From Medicago truncatula (lineage: Eukaryota; Streptophyta; Magnoliopsida; Fabales; Fabaceae), in contig NC_053042.1 in NCBI RefSeq assembly GCF_003473485.1, forward strand, positions 54,523,762-54,587,761: a stretch of DNA of 64,000 nucleotides, written 5' to 3'. Shown piece after piece: positions 36,230-47,330 of the stretch. A program made the translations under genes and the position numbers. Each line of letters opens with the position of its first letter. The first letter of the stretch is position 1. The notes under the pieces were generated by a model that saw nothing but the letters and a program-made list of their open reading frames with translations, was not told the origin of the DNA and ran no database searches.

Positions 36230-36620
36230 CAGGTAGAGTCAAGAACCGAGATTTTAACTTCGTTGCGGACAAGCTGAATGCTAGATTAGTTTCTTGGAAG
36301 AATAAACCCCTTAATAAGTTTGGTAGGTTTTCATTGGCCTGGTTATTGTTAAATTAACGGGCTTCCTTTAAGGATTTGTTCTCAAATTGATACGATGACC
36401 AGAAAGTTTATTTCGCAAGGTTAGTTCTAACAAACCTTGGTTGTTGGCCATTAAATTACTCAAGCTAAAAAAGAGAGTTGCTAGAGAAGCCAACGCTGCA
36501 ATGCTTGGAAATTTGGTGTGGGACATTCAATAAAATTGAAATAAATCGTTGGTTCACGTGATCGGAGACAAATAGTATCTTAAAAACATTTCCTTGCTAA
36601 TAAGGAATATCTAAATACAA
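36230..36620 (+). mobile_element. LINE RT C-terminal relic
   Basis: Plus-strand frames give DFNFVADKLNARLVSWKNKP followed by LNKFGR, the post-RT block of plant L1-type LINEs (compare the 'LSxWKxKxLSxxGR' motif). A degraded QIDTMTRKFISQG segment and SNKPWLLAIKLLKLKKR follow. Frames are broken and there is no poly-A. Confidence 0.7.
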
Positions 36621-37094
36621 TTTTACCATAAAAGCCTACTTTAAGATTTAACTATTGTGGTGGACAGTTCATCAGATCACAGATTGATCAAAAACAATTT
36701 AAAAGAAGTTCAAAAAACATGTTCCATGTCAATAACAGGATGCAATCAAAACAAAATTTAAAAGCAGGTAATTAACCCAAATACTCTTAACAATATTCAC
36801 AGGTTCATTTTGGCTCTTTCAGAGTGTTCTGAGTTAAGTCGGCAAAGTTTGAAGTGTAAAGGTCACCACCCCGTACGTAATAAAGTAAGCCTCAAGAATC
36901 CATTTTGATCACACAAGATGATTAGGACGATATCTGCATGAAGCCATTTAAACAATTAGGACATATAAGTATAACCACACAGCAGATAAACCCTTCACTA
37001 GAATCCAGCGTTAAATAGAGGGGGAAATTTTGGAACTAGAAGCATAATGTGCTTAAGGCATAAATAACCGCAGCAGAAGACCTTGCAGAAAAAA

Positions 37095-40000
37095 TCAAAG
37101 CCTTGAGAAAAGTACCTTGCGTTGAAGAAGACCAGGTAATGTAGCTCGCAAGAGATCATCTCCCACAACTGACCTCAAATTTTTCAAAAAATCATCACGA
37201 GTCATCTTTTTTGCCTGGTGATTAACATAAAACAATGACAATTTGTATTAGAGATATAAATTAATACCGAGAGGGACATCCAGCAAAGCTAGTTTACATT
37301 ACATACCCTGAAGTGCAGATGGTACATATGTATAAGTTTCATATCCTCTGCAGGAACCTTGTTTATGATAGCAGCAAAAAGCGTAGAAAAAGGAAACCGG
37401 GGGGATGTTGAAGCTTCAGGCGAACCAGTTGGTATTCCCTGAGGTATCCCACAATTCAAAAACTGATTGGACATTTTTCTTTGTCGACAAAAAATCCTAA
37501 CAATAGAATATTTCAAACCAAAACTCCAAAAGCAAATCTTTGTCAACAAAAAACTTAACAATAGAATATTTCAAACCAAAAGCAAATTCAAGATCTAAAA
37601 GAACCTAAAGGAGTTGTGCATTTAGCATTAACATGCTAATACACACACACACACACTTGGACTGTGGACTGCTCTTTGATCTGACTGCATCCTAGAATAT
37701 TTGGATAGAATAAATTGAAAATTCAAAACCTTGATGAATTAAAAATCTATAAGAAATACTTTTCAAAATTTTAAAAAAATCCAAATCCATTGTAAATTTT
37801 GATGCAGTACGTAATATGATTTCAGACAGGACTTTCACCAGAACATGCCATGTGATCATATCTATCACATCATTATCACCACCATTTCTTTTACCAATGA
37901 AATTATTCCAAAATTAAATTAACTTTTTATCTCATCTAAATAATTTTTTTCTTTCCAAAATCCTAATTTATGCCTGCAGCTCTAAAACTGATCTGAGCTC
38001 GAAAACTATTTTTTGCAGCAACTTTTCTTAGCACTGTAAGCAACATGCTTTCAGGTTCACCTGATCTGAGCTCAAAAGCTATTTTTTTAAACAAATTCTC
38101 TTAGCACTGTAAGCAACATGCTTTCACCCTTAATCAATATTCTATAACTAGCAGACAAGGAAAACCTTCATTGAATTCTCAATTTCTCTACATTCTGGCT
38201 TTAATTCCTCTAAAGATAGGCAGTCCATTTTTCAGAACCAGACATAATTTCTTACACAAACAAAAGCATCAAATGCAAGCTATAACTGATCCATTTTTCA
38301 GAACCAAACATAATTTCTTCCACAAACAAAAGCATCAACTGCAAGCTATAACTGATTTTCTTCTTTTATAAAAGAGGCTATCTTAATATCACGAGATAAT
38401 TAAAACAAAGTAAAAAAAAATGAAAAAAGTAAAAATATAGTTAGATATAGAAATACACTGCCTTCACAAAGGAAATTTGGTATTGGAAGTAATGCTCAAA
38501 ATACCAAAGAACTTACAGTGCTTACTCTTGAAGACTCTGAACGTGGCAAGATTTTAGGACCATAGCTAGCTGAATTAACCCCAAAAATATTATTCTTACG
38601 CTCACATCCCAAAAGAAGGCCTGTAAAAAAACGCATGATATATTAGTGATCAAGAAAGAAACAAGTTTCCAAAAGGAACGGCACTCACACAGCTTAGCAT
38701 CAGAAACAGAAGGCTATGTCATTGAGCAGACATGCAGTGATAGCTCAAGTGCCCAACCAGAAGATGAAACCATCCATCCAAACGGAGTGAACCGAATCAT
38801 ATATCAACATTAAGTACCATATACCAATATTATTATAATAAGAAAAAAATGGATAGGATCCTTTTTTTGTTAAGAAAATGTAAAGAAATAGAAAACATAA
38901 AAGAACTAAAAGAACGATGTTTCACCTTCAGCATCAGAAGAGACCTTGAAACTAACGACAAATTCTGGATAGATGTGGGTGTTCATATTCATATTCCATA
39001 CTATAAAGTTTCTTGGATTGTGGATGTCATCCACCCCACTATCATAGTCACTACTACTGGGACGGTACTGTCTAGTGCCAGGATGGAGAAGCTCCATATT
39101 CCCCATTATTACACGGCAAAAGACGATGTGTCGAACTCCATTTTCGTCAACATCGCAATAACTAGCACTGTAAATACGGCAAACTTGAATCCTTTTCTAC
39201 CCATTACAACAGAATAATCTAGAATAAAAGCACATAAATGATAAAATAATAAAGTACTGAAGTAGAATGTAAAGAAGACAACGATGTATAAATAAATAAG
39301 GGGAAAAAGGTTCTGGTCATGCAACATAAATATCAAAATTTTAATATTATAGAACATTTCAAGGAAAAAATATATTGACAATTGACAGTAATAATAGTGA
39401 TTTAAAAAACAATACCATGCAGGGAGATATATTAGTAGAACTCCATTCTTAAGTAAAATAATTGGTCTAGAAATCAAAGGAAGGAAACTTCTACATTTCT
39501 ATTCATCTTGCTTTAACACGGCAAATTCAAGCCTAGGATAACTTCAACAATATTATTAGCATATAAAAAAAGATTTTATTGTTCAAATTTGATGATTAGA
39601 AATTCAACCTGGCAAAAGGACAGGTAGCAGCTGCAAGATGAACACCAATGCCATGCATGCATTTAGGTGCAGATGGTACACAATGACCAAGCCCACACTT
39701 CATCATAGTAGGTAATTCTCCTTTGGAAGAAGCAAGCCAAGCATATCGAACATTAGCATCCCCCCGACAATTTTTCGCAATTTCAGCTTGCTTCTCAAAC
39801 AACTCCAATCGTGACTGCACCAATGTACTTGAGAAGGGGTAAATCTCAACTATGTAAGCACTACCAAAACTACCAGTTCCCTTAAGAAACATCTTTTGTA
39901 CAGTATCCAAATCCAACTTTCCATATACAATTTCATTATATGCATTAAAACCTATACTTTTATTTTGCTCAACGGCTTCGCCAACACTTCCATTTCCCAT

Positions 40001-40729
40001 GTTATTACTGCTATCTTCAATTTCTAAATTATTATGATTGCAGGCTTGTTTAGCATCAATTTGAACATGCTTAAAGGTGACATTGGACTCCCCAATGCAC
40101 TCCCCCAACTTGGATGCACCTACTCCATTTATTTCAATTCCTAAGTGTAATTTAATTTCATTAGGACCTTGGAACAAAGATTCTTGACCTTTTCTGCTGT
40201 CCTGATTGCAGAGATCATAAGGCACTTCATCGGAAGCAGCATAAATTTCAGGAAAAAAGCAGCACCCTGTCTCATCAATCCAAGCAATAGGTTGTTGCAA
40301 ACCAGATTTCAAATTCATCTGATACATGTGCAAAAAGTCCAGCACAAGATGATGGCCATTTAACTCTACCTCCACAGCTGCTTTCTTTACATCAAAATCT
40401 TTCCTAACCAAATCAACAACATCCTGTGGAAAGTCCTTCCATCCACCATTTTGATAGAACATCAAACGTTCTGGGCTTCCGCTCTTCTTATAATTCATAT
40501 AATACCTAACCAACGATCGTCCAATATGATTCTCTGATTTCATTGGCTTGCTTTTGTACCCTTTCAATCTCATATGTTTGACAACCTTGTTTCTTGGTGT
40601 TACTAGTGATGTACACTGAGGTAACACTGGTCGCAGAGCTCCATTTGAACATGTAGCATGTCGAGAAGCACGCTTCCGCTTCAGATTAAGCACATTCCTG
40701 TTAGATGCCTTTCCGTTGTTTGCTTCCAT
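37095..40729 (-). CDS. RCD1: RCD1/SRO-type WWE-PARP-RST protein
   Basis: Stress and hormone signalling hub of the plant RCD1/SRO family: inactive PARP-like proteins that bind transcription factors (DREB2A, NACs) through RST. Exons on the minus strand: 40729-39609, 39167-38926, 38620-38517, 37438-37307 and 37214-37095; about 572 aa versus 589 for Arabidopsis RCD1. N-terminal NLS-like LKRKRASRH; WWE domain about residues 64-162 (GRSLVRYYMNYKKSG, LDFLHMYQMNLKSGLQQPIA, WIDETGCCFFPEIY); PARP-like domain about 255-440 (GIGVHLAAATCPFA, GVRHIVFCRVIMG); RST domain about 500-565 (SPRFPFSTLFAAIINKV, MTRDDFLKNLRSVVGDDLL). Two points are unsure. Exon 3 may end at 38526 instead (9 bp shorter). The final codons may instead be spliced to another exon after a GTACTT donor at 37115. 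Confidence 0.92.
37486..38357. repeat. Three tandem duplications in one RCD1 intron
   Basis: Within intron 4-5 (38516-37439): a ~58-bp unit at about 37486-37585 (AATAGAATATTTCAAACCAA twice), a ~73-bp unit at about 37987-38128 (CTGATCTGAGCTC, CTTAGCACTGTAAGCAACAT twice) and a 66-bp unit at 38225-38357 (CCATTTTTCAGAACCA, CACAAACAAAAGCATCAA twice). The three sequences are unrelated to each other. Confidence 0.9.
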
Positions 40730-41960
40730 GTTTATCTACTGGAACACTATCAAATATAAAAGCTTAGAATGCAGCAACCAAACAGAATTCTGGTCCTTTG
40801 GAAGTTTCAAATAAACTGTCCCAGTGAGAGTGCGGACCATGACATCAAGAATGTTTGGAACATCCTGAATATATAAAAAAATTGAGAATAGGTAACTAAT
40901 ATATAGGATCATGTATACATCATTATAAAGTTAACATGATAAATAATAAGTTAATCAATAGAAGTAATCCATGTGTGATAAAACAATCAATCTAAAAACG
41001 TTTGGCTTTCGGGTGAAATTTGCAAAAGTACTATCTCCAAGAAGATAAGAAAAATATTTATGCCAGAAAAACACTTCAAAAACACTTCAGCTTTCAGGTG
41101 AAACATGCTACATAAGTAATATTTTTAAATAAAAACAGAACAGACAATGTATACTCACTTATGCCAGGTTTTTAAATGCAGCAGTATTTTTCAAGAAATA
41201 ATGCTTCTAGAAATTAAACATTTGCTGAACATAGACTTTTCTTCTGTCCAATAAGCTACATTGGCAATTCAATTATGCCAAGCTTTTAAATACAACGGTA
41301 TTTTTCAGCTCGATAACCAGTATATCACTTCTCAATACTCCAAAAAAATGGGAAAAAACTGAATATGCAACATAATGTACAAGCAATCCTATAGACAGAT
41401 AATTATATGTTTATTTGAAGTTACATTAATGGCGATTGACAAACATTTTATCTGATGAAGGGTAAAAATAGTAACATAACAACTGATTCCCAACATTAGC
41501 AATTTAAAGAAAAAAGAGTAAAGCATAACAACCAAACTAAAAAACAAGAAATGCATATATCAATCAAAATTAAGAAATAAAATGTCACAAAATCAACTAA
41601 AAGCATAATAAAAAATAAAATAAAAATATGCATACCAAACACTTCTGTTAGCGTCCATATTGTACATTCTCTTCTCTGAAACACCTATAATCATGATCAT
41701 AGAATCAAAAACAAAAATACCAATCAGAAAAAACTAAAACAGAAGTTGCAAATCACATTACCAAACCCTAATATATCAACAGATCAATACAGTCAAAAAA
41801 ATTGAGGTAAAATCGAAAAATCGTAATTAAAAAAATCAAGTTACCTATTCCTCTCAAAATCAATTTATTATCGTTTTATTTTTGAATCTAATTGAAATTT
41901 CCAGAAGTTAGGTTATGAGAAAAAGAAGGAACGAGAAACCCAAACCCTAGTTAGAGGCGG
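40730..41960 (-). promoter_or_regulatory. Spliced 5' leader of RCD1-like gene
   Basis: Minus-strand splice-like sites predict three leader exons: about 41960-41845 (donor ATAG/GTAACT), 41684-41636 (acceptor TTATAG, donor TTTG/GTATGC) and 40864 to the ATG (acceptor TTCAG). The first exon starts near a CTAGGGTTTGGG-type sequence. The extent is inferred; there is no coding domain. Confidence 0.55.
40807..41668 (-). other. Upstream ORF (29 codons) spanning a leader splice
   Basis: ATGTACAATATGGACGC in leader exon 2 (ATG near 41668) stays in frame across the predicted splice (AGT GTT TG/G ATG) into leader exon 3. It ends at TGA 40809-40807. Predicted peptide: MYNMDANRSVW joined to MFQTFLMSWSALSLGQFI. 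It would be translated before the main ATG at 40729, about 78 nt downstream. Function unknown; translation-attenuating uORFs are common in stress genes. Confidence 0.5.
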
Positions 41961-43510
41961 TGGAGACAAAGAGGACGACTGAAGGACAGAGCAGTCAAAA
42001 TACTCCTCCAATCATTATCATTATATAATCAAAACTAGTGTTAGAATTACTACTCCTAAACAAAAATTAATTTTTTAGATTCTTTGTATAGATGGTGTAT
42101 TTAATTATATTATTGATCAAATACATAATTTATTTAATAAATTTAAAAAATTAATTTTTATTTTTTAATAAAAAAATTATTTTTATTTATAATAGTGATT
42201 GGATGAAGTATATATATGAACTACTATATATATTAATAAAAAAAATCTTATAATAAGGATGAATTTAACTATTTAGACGATGCGTCGAACTTGATAAAAT
42301 TATAGAGTAAGACTATTAATCTTTGAAAAAAATTGCAAAAACCCATCTTAGTTTAAGAGACAAATAAAGAATAAAAAAATATTAATATATACATTTTTTT
42401 TAAGAGGAAACATAATTCATCCTAATTTCTCTACATCATTTTTGAATGATGAACTAAACATAAAGAAAAGAAATGGAAACGAAAAGAAAATTAATAAACC
42501 CTAAATTTTTAAAGTTTATAGTGTTAATGGTGTTTACCACTTGTACCATTTAAGCGAATGTTGGTTTATCTATTATAAAAATAAAACTACCTTGTAATTT
42601 GATTTTTCATTTTATTTTGGATTTTAATAAATTTTTACCGTACAAAATAGATGATTTAATAAGGGTAAACTAAAATTCGTTCAAATTACAAAGGACGAAA
42701 GTGCCTTAAATCTTGAAATTCGATGCCAACAAAAATCCAAAATTAAATATAATCTTTTTAAAAAAAATATTTTATAGAGGTAAACAATAACTCACTCAAA
42801 TTGGCAGAGGGTAAACAATATTTAACCCAAAATATATTTTTTAAGAGAAATTTAACCCAAAATATATTATTATGTTTTGTTTAAAATATGTGTATTTATA
42901 AAATGACATAAATATTTTTAGTAAAAACTAATATAATAAAAAGAATTAAAAAATAACACAGTAAAGAAAATAATAATATAAAATATATATATTTCATAAG
43001 AATAAAAAACAATTATTAAATTAATAATAATATTTTATTAATAGAAAATAAAGAAATTGTTGAATTATTTGTATCTATTATTTGCACACCGTATATACTA
43101 TTAACACTCTCCATTTGAATAATTTTTTTAGATATCTATCAATGCTTTTATTATAAGGATGATAAATTTTGGTGTAACATTTTCTCTTTCAATTTTACCA
43201 CCGATATCAAGTTTTTATACAATTTATCCTTCATTATCGATCCTTTATGTATTTTTTAACAAATAAGTTTACAACCTGTATTACTTTTTATGAATGAAAT
43301 AAAAAATTTGGATTTATTTTTGGATAAAACTTAGGTAAAATTCTTTAGGTGCTTTTCGTATGATTCTTAGCTAAATTCACCATTATTTCCTCAAGTCCAT
43401 AATTTTCTCAAAATTTGTTATATCCAAAAAAATATATGTATTTTTACTTAAAATCATAAGAAAAAATTGTATTAAGTTTTCTCCTTTATTTTTTAAGTAG
43501 AAAATGATAG
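41961..43510. other. Intergenic, AT-rich head-to-head spacer
   Basis: Lies between the divergently transcribed RCD1-like (minus) and MPC1 (plus) genes. Very AT-rich, with a short repeated TTTAACCCAAAATATATT block at about 42820-42870. No gene seen; promoters of both neighbours are expected here. Confidence 0.5.
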
Positions 43511-44334
43511 GTTGAAGGGCAGTGTTGTCCGACCAATTCAAAGAAGCCGAAAACTATTCTGTGGGACCGTAGCTCCTTCACCTATATCTCTCTCTCGCGC
43601 AGATTTGGATTCCACAATCAATCTTTGTTTGCCTTTCTCTTCCAAAATTCAACGTCGCCGATTCTTCTCTCTCTGTCCAGTTTTACTTCCAGGTACTTCT
43701 CTCTCTCTCTCTCTCTCTGTATGTACTTCTTCCCGTTAAATTTCTCCATCCTCTATCACATGTTTCGATCTAATAACATGTTACTCTAATCAATTCATGT
43801 TTTTTTCATTCATCTTTATCTTTGATCATTATTCAATTGTGTCTGATTCGATAATGGTTATGTATGCTTATTTTTGTATCTATCCTTTCCACTATATACA
43901 CAAAAGTCATTGCGTCTGATTTCATAGACCGAGTTGTATAGGAGATAGTTTGGGTTGGGTATGTGTGAATGGAACCAACCTAGCTTTATGGAACCAAATG
44001 GGTTTTCCTTAACTCGAAAAAACACTTTTGCACCGAAGGGTTGGAAATGATTATATGTTAACAACGTTTTGCCAGTGTCCTCTACAGTCAGTTTGCTAGA
44101 GGTAATCCTTTGAATTCCATTTTTGTGAGCCAAGAAACAACTTGTCATTTCCAGGTCAAGCATAGAAGCTAAGTATTGCAGTCTTGCCTTGGCTATCTCT
44201 TAGCTACTCTGGCTTTAGTCTTTACTTATTGAATAAATTCTCCCACCATCCACTGTGCAACATGACCACTATAGCTTTAGCTCATAATCCAACAAACACA
44301 TTTGTCGGTGAAAAGGTTATTCAGAAACAACACC

Positions 44335-44392
44335 GGGTGGTTCACATTCCTAGTCACCAACTCCGGGTGGTTCACATTCCTAGTCACCAACG
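44335..44392. repeat. ~28-bp tandem repeat
   Basis: CGGGTGGTTCACATTCCTAG followed by TCACCAAC is present twice in direct tandem (starting about 44335 and 44363). It lies in the MPC1 leader intron. An open frame covers it on both strands, but no protein domain is visible. Confidence 0.9.
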
Positions 44393-44444
44393 GCGTGCAA
44401 ATGTAATGATTAAAGCTTTCTCTCCCGCCAAGTTTGTAGAGTTT

Positions 44445-44784
44445 TGACGCAGTACGGAAGCGTAGGGTTAGCAAGCGCTAAACCTAGATAGAAAAGAACA
44501 AGTTTGAAAGCGACAAACTTGTGAAAATAGGGTTGCAAGCGACAAACCTATCAAAATAAGGGTTTCCGGAATCCACCAGAATTGAGAGAAAATCTCGAAT
44601 AATTTTATTGTATCAAAAAGTGTGCCTCTTAGGCTGCATAAGTTCTGCTTATATAGTGAAAGTAATAACAAACCCGTGGGCCAAATAAAACAAAACGAAA
44701 TAATAATAGAAAGTTCTAGAAAATTACTAAGATTTGGCTAAATAATAAATACTACTAAATTACTAATAAAACCCTCCTGCATCA
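44445..44784 (-). mobile_element. Solo LTR, 340 bp
   Basis: Plus strand starts TGACGCAG and ends CTGCATCA (imperfect inverted termini), with AGTTT before and GGTTT after, a near-perfect 5-bp duplication. On the minus strand, TATATAAGCAGAACTTATGC near 44640-44660 looks like the TATA/R region. No internal domain follows, so this is a solo LTR in the MPC1 leader intron. Confidence 0.65.
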
Positions 44785-44869
44785 GGTTTAGATCCAAGCT
44801 TACTGTGCATGAATCATGATTCCCCACCCCATCCAGTTAAACATGCGGAGGAATGTGATTCATCATCTC

Positions 44870-45143
44870 ACCTAGTTAAACTTGCGAGAGAGTATTAAAG
44901 GATTCAGTTAGTTGAAACGTTCCTAGTTATTTTAGTAACTAACCTCAATTAGTCTATCTCTGTAACTAACCTAGTTAGACCTGCCTGAGTTTTTAACCAG
45001 CTTAGTTAGTTAGCCTTGTTGAGTCTTAACCAGCATAGCTTAGGCCTATATAAAACATATTATCCTCTCTATTGTAAGAAAAAAATCATAATTAATCAAA
45101 GCAATTAGATTTAGTCAAAATTGAGATATGCAGAATTCTAACA
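44870..45143 (+). mobile_element. Possible second LTR relic
   Basis: Repeated TTAGTTAGTTxAAC-type sequence, a CCTATATAAAACA box near 45045, and an end at GAATTCTAACA. Organised like a copia LTR on the plus strand, but the left end and target-site duplication were not found. Confidence 0.4.
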
Positions 45144-45430
45144 ATGACCAACAACAATTGATCGATTAGACTTGTTTTTTGGACTATGTAAGACTTTAAC
45201 TCCACAGGTGTGCGGTTGCTGGGAAATATTTTTCTTTCATCTGCGATGACTGGAATATCAGATTTTCTTTTTCTGAGAACAACTTTGCATTGTAGTGGTG
45301 CAGTCTTAAGATTTTGTTTTTAAAATATAATAATAATATTTTCATTTTCATACCTGTGATATGCTATTTTTATTCTGTTGAAGTCATCTTACAATTTCAT
45401 AATGACAATCTGCAGTAGAAGTCGTATCTT

Positions 45431-46591
45431 ATGGCTGCCTTCAAAGCATTTTGGAACAGTCCAGTTGGTCCTAAAACAACTCACTTTTGGGGACCTGTTG
45501 CTAACTGGGGATTTGTTGCAGCTGTGAGTTTCACTCCTATGATCTGTTTATTATTATTAACAAAGTCCTGCATTTATTTACTTTACCAGTGTTAAAAAAT
45601 GGGCTTAACCTTCGGTTTTAAACTAATATGCCAATTTTTTTTATATGGAAAGGGGTTGGCTGACATTAATAAACCTCCAGAAATGATCTCCGGCAACATG
45701 ACAGGAGGTTTGGCACCTCTGCTTTCATGAAAAGTTGAAATTCTTCTTGGCATATGGTCTGTGGATTAATTATTTTATCTCATTTTTGTCGCTGCAGCAA
45801 TGTGTATATATTCAGCATTGTTCATGAGATTTGCATGGATGGTACAGCCACGCAACTATCTACTTCTTGCATGTCATGCTTCAAATGAGACTGTTCAGCT
45901 CTATCAACATACTAGATGGGCAAGGGCAGAAGGGTAAGCCGCTAACATGCAAGCAAAACAAAACATGTTTTCAACCTGTTCTATTTGCCGCTACTTTCTG
46001 AGACAACAGTCAACAATGTTTCATGTTTTATACTATTTTACTAACTTGTAACATGTTTTTAATATGAATTGCAATATGTTTTTAACTTGACCACCACTAT
46101 TACTCTCTTTGTTATGGATCTGGTGTGGTGTGGGAAAAGTTTTCTTCAAGTTACAATAATCAGCAATACTTTTTGTAGTCTCGTTTATTCAAATTGTACA
46201 TATATTGTTGTCATGGTGGGTGCACGGAATTTATTACGATCTTCCACTACCATTGTAGTTTCTATGAAACCCCACCTCTATTTTCTCCTCTCCACTGTAT
46301 CTCCACTTGAACTGGTCATTAAATGTAATGTTTGTACTTTTTGGGGTCAAGTAGCCTAGTGGCTAGAATTCACCTTTTAAGGTGAATATGTGGGGTGTCC
46401 GGGGTTTGAACCCCGGCCCCTGCATATATCAATGCATTGTCTCTACCAACCGAGCTATTGCTTACGGGGACTGTTAGTATTTTATTTTGACTGAATATAT
46501 ATGTCGGATGACTGATACAAGTTCGTATTTTTGTAATTTCTTTTGTAGTTATCTCTCGGGGAAGAAGGAGAAAGAAGCTTCATCAGAGTGA
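45431..46591 (+). CDS. MPC1: Mitochondrial pyruvate carrier 1
   Basis: Subunit of the inner-membrane pyruvate carrier, which works as a heterodimer with another MPC subunit. Four coding exons: 45431-45523, 45653-45707, 45798-45933 and 46549-46591; 108 aa, the usual length. Sequence shows the family hallmarks: [20 protein letters not shown] near the N-terminus, the first membrane helix, [31 protein letters not shown], then [20 protein letters not shown] and a basic tail ending KKEKEASSE. The start is the first ATG after a leader exon. The last intron carries a SINE, 0.08 kb before the final exon. Confidence 0.95.
46345..46469 (-). mobile_element. tRNA-derived SINE in MPC1 last intron
   Basis: Minus strand: AGCTCGGTTGGTAGAGACAA (A box), ATGCATTGATATATG, GGGTTCAAACCCCGG (B box), then a tail with an AAGGTGAATT-type stem and TAGCCACTAGGCTACTTGAC, followed by CCCCAAAAAG. 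Same family as 11346-11482. Weak flanking similarity (TGTTTGTACTTTT versus TGTTAGTATTTTA) may be an aged target-site duplication. Confidence 0.85.
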
Positions 46592-46699
46592 ATGCATTGA
46601 TTTGAACAGATTGTGTTTGAACTTTACAATGTATGAATGATAATAATTGAATTGTTAGAATTGATTGTGATTTACAAGGGCTCGTGGAAATTGTGAAAG

Positions 46700-47330
46700 A
46701 TTCTGAATTTGCAGAGTATTTGTTTTTGTGAGGATTAAAAGAAGTCAACACAATTAAAAGCTTGATGGTTTTTAAACTGACCCATGAGCCGTTAAACTTA
46801 TGTTTGTTTTATGGGACAAAAATATGTTGTCTTTCATCCAACAACATATTCTATTTAGCATGGAACAAACATTGGTTATGGATTAGCAAAATGCTGAGTT
46901 AGCAACGGATTAACGTGTAAACATGAATTTGCGGATTATTGGCTGTTGCGCACCGTTGGAACAAACATGAATTTTGTGTACACTTTCAAAATTCTCTTCA
47001 ATTGTTTCAAACCTTCTTCTTCCACTAGAATGTCTGAGAGTGTGCAGGTACACCACCTCATTCATCCGAAGAAGACTGTTGACGACGAAAGTGTCATACT
47101 CAAAGGTCATTCAACGTCATCCTTTATATCTAATCCTAGCAAACGTGCTTACCCTAATTGCTAAACCTTAAACCTAATTCATTTGGGCGCCAAAACATTT
47201 GATCCGTTGATTCAATGTCAATTGAAATCAACGGCTGATAAACCTTCTTTAAAATTTGTTCTTTGAAAAATACGTATTTTGTTTTGTTAAAGAAAAAAAT
47301 CAGTTTCTAATGACAAGTACACACCGCTCA
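46700..47330. other. Intergenic after MPC1
   Basis: Contains the MPC1 3' end and short open frames on both strands near 46910-47170 without recognisable domains. No gene supported. Confidence 0.4.

Larger units (their letters stand above)
43540..45430 (+). promoter_or_regulatory. 5' leader and leader intron of MPC1
   Basis: A leader exon ending TTCCAG at 43692 (donor GTACTT), followed by a (CT)n run, and a second leader exon starting at 45416 after TCTGCAG, 15 nt before the ATG. The 1.7-kb leader intron holds a small tandem repeat and one or two solo LTRs. Confidence 0.6.

Noticed and set aside
37486-38357. CRISPR-like repeat-spacer pattern
   Set aside because: Only pairwise tandem copies of unrelated units in a plant intron; no regular short repeats.
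44184-44447. 87-codon frame with a repeated VVHIPSHQ
   Set aside because: Lies in the MPC1 leader intron and is explained by the 28-bp tandem repeat.
46380-46430. tRNA gene suggested by GGGTTTGAACCCC
   Set aside because: Same SINE family; lacks an acceptor stem.
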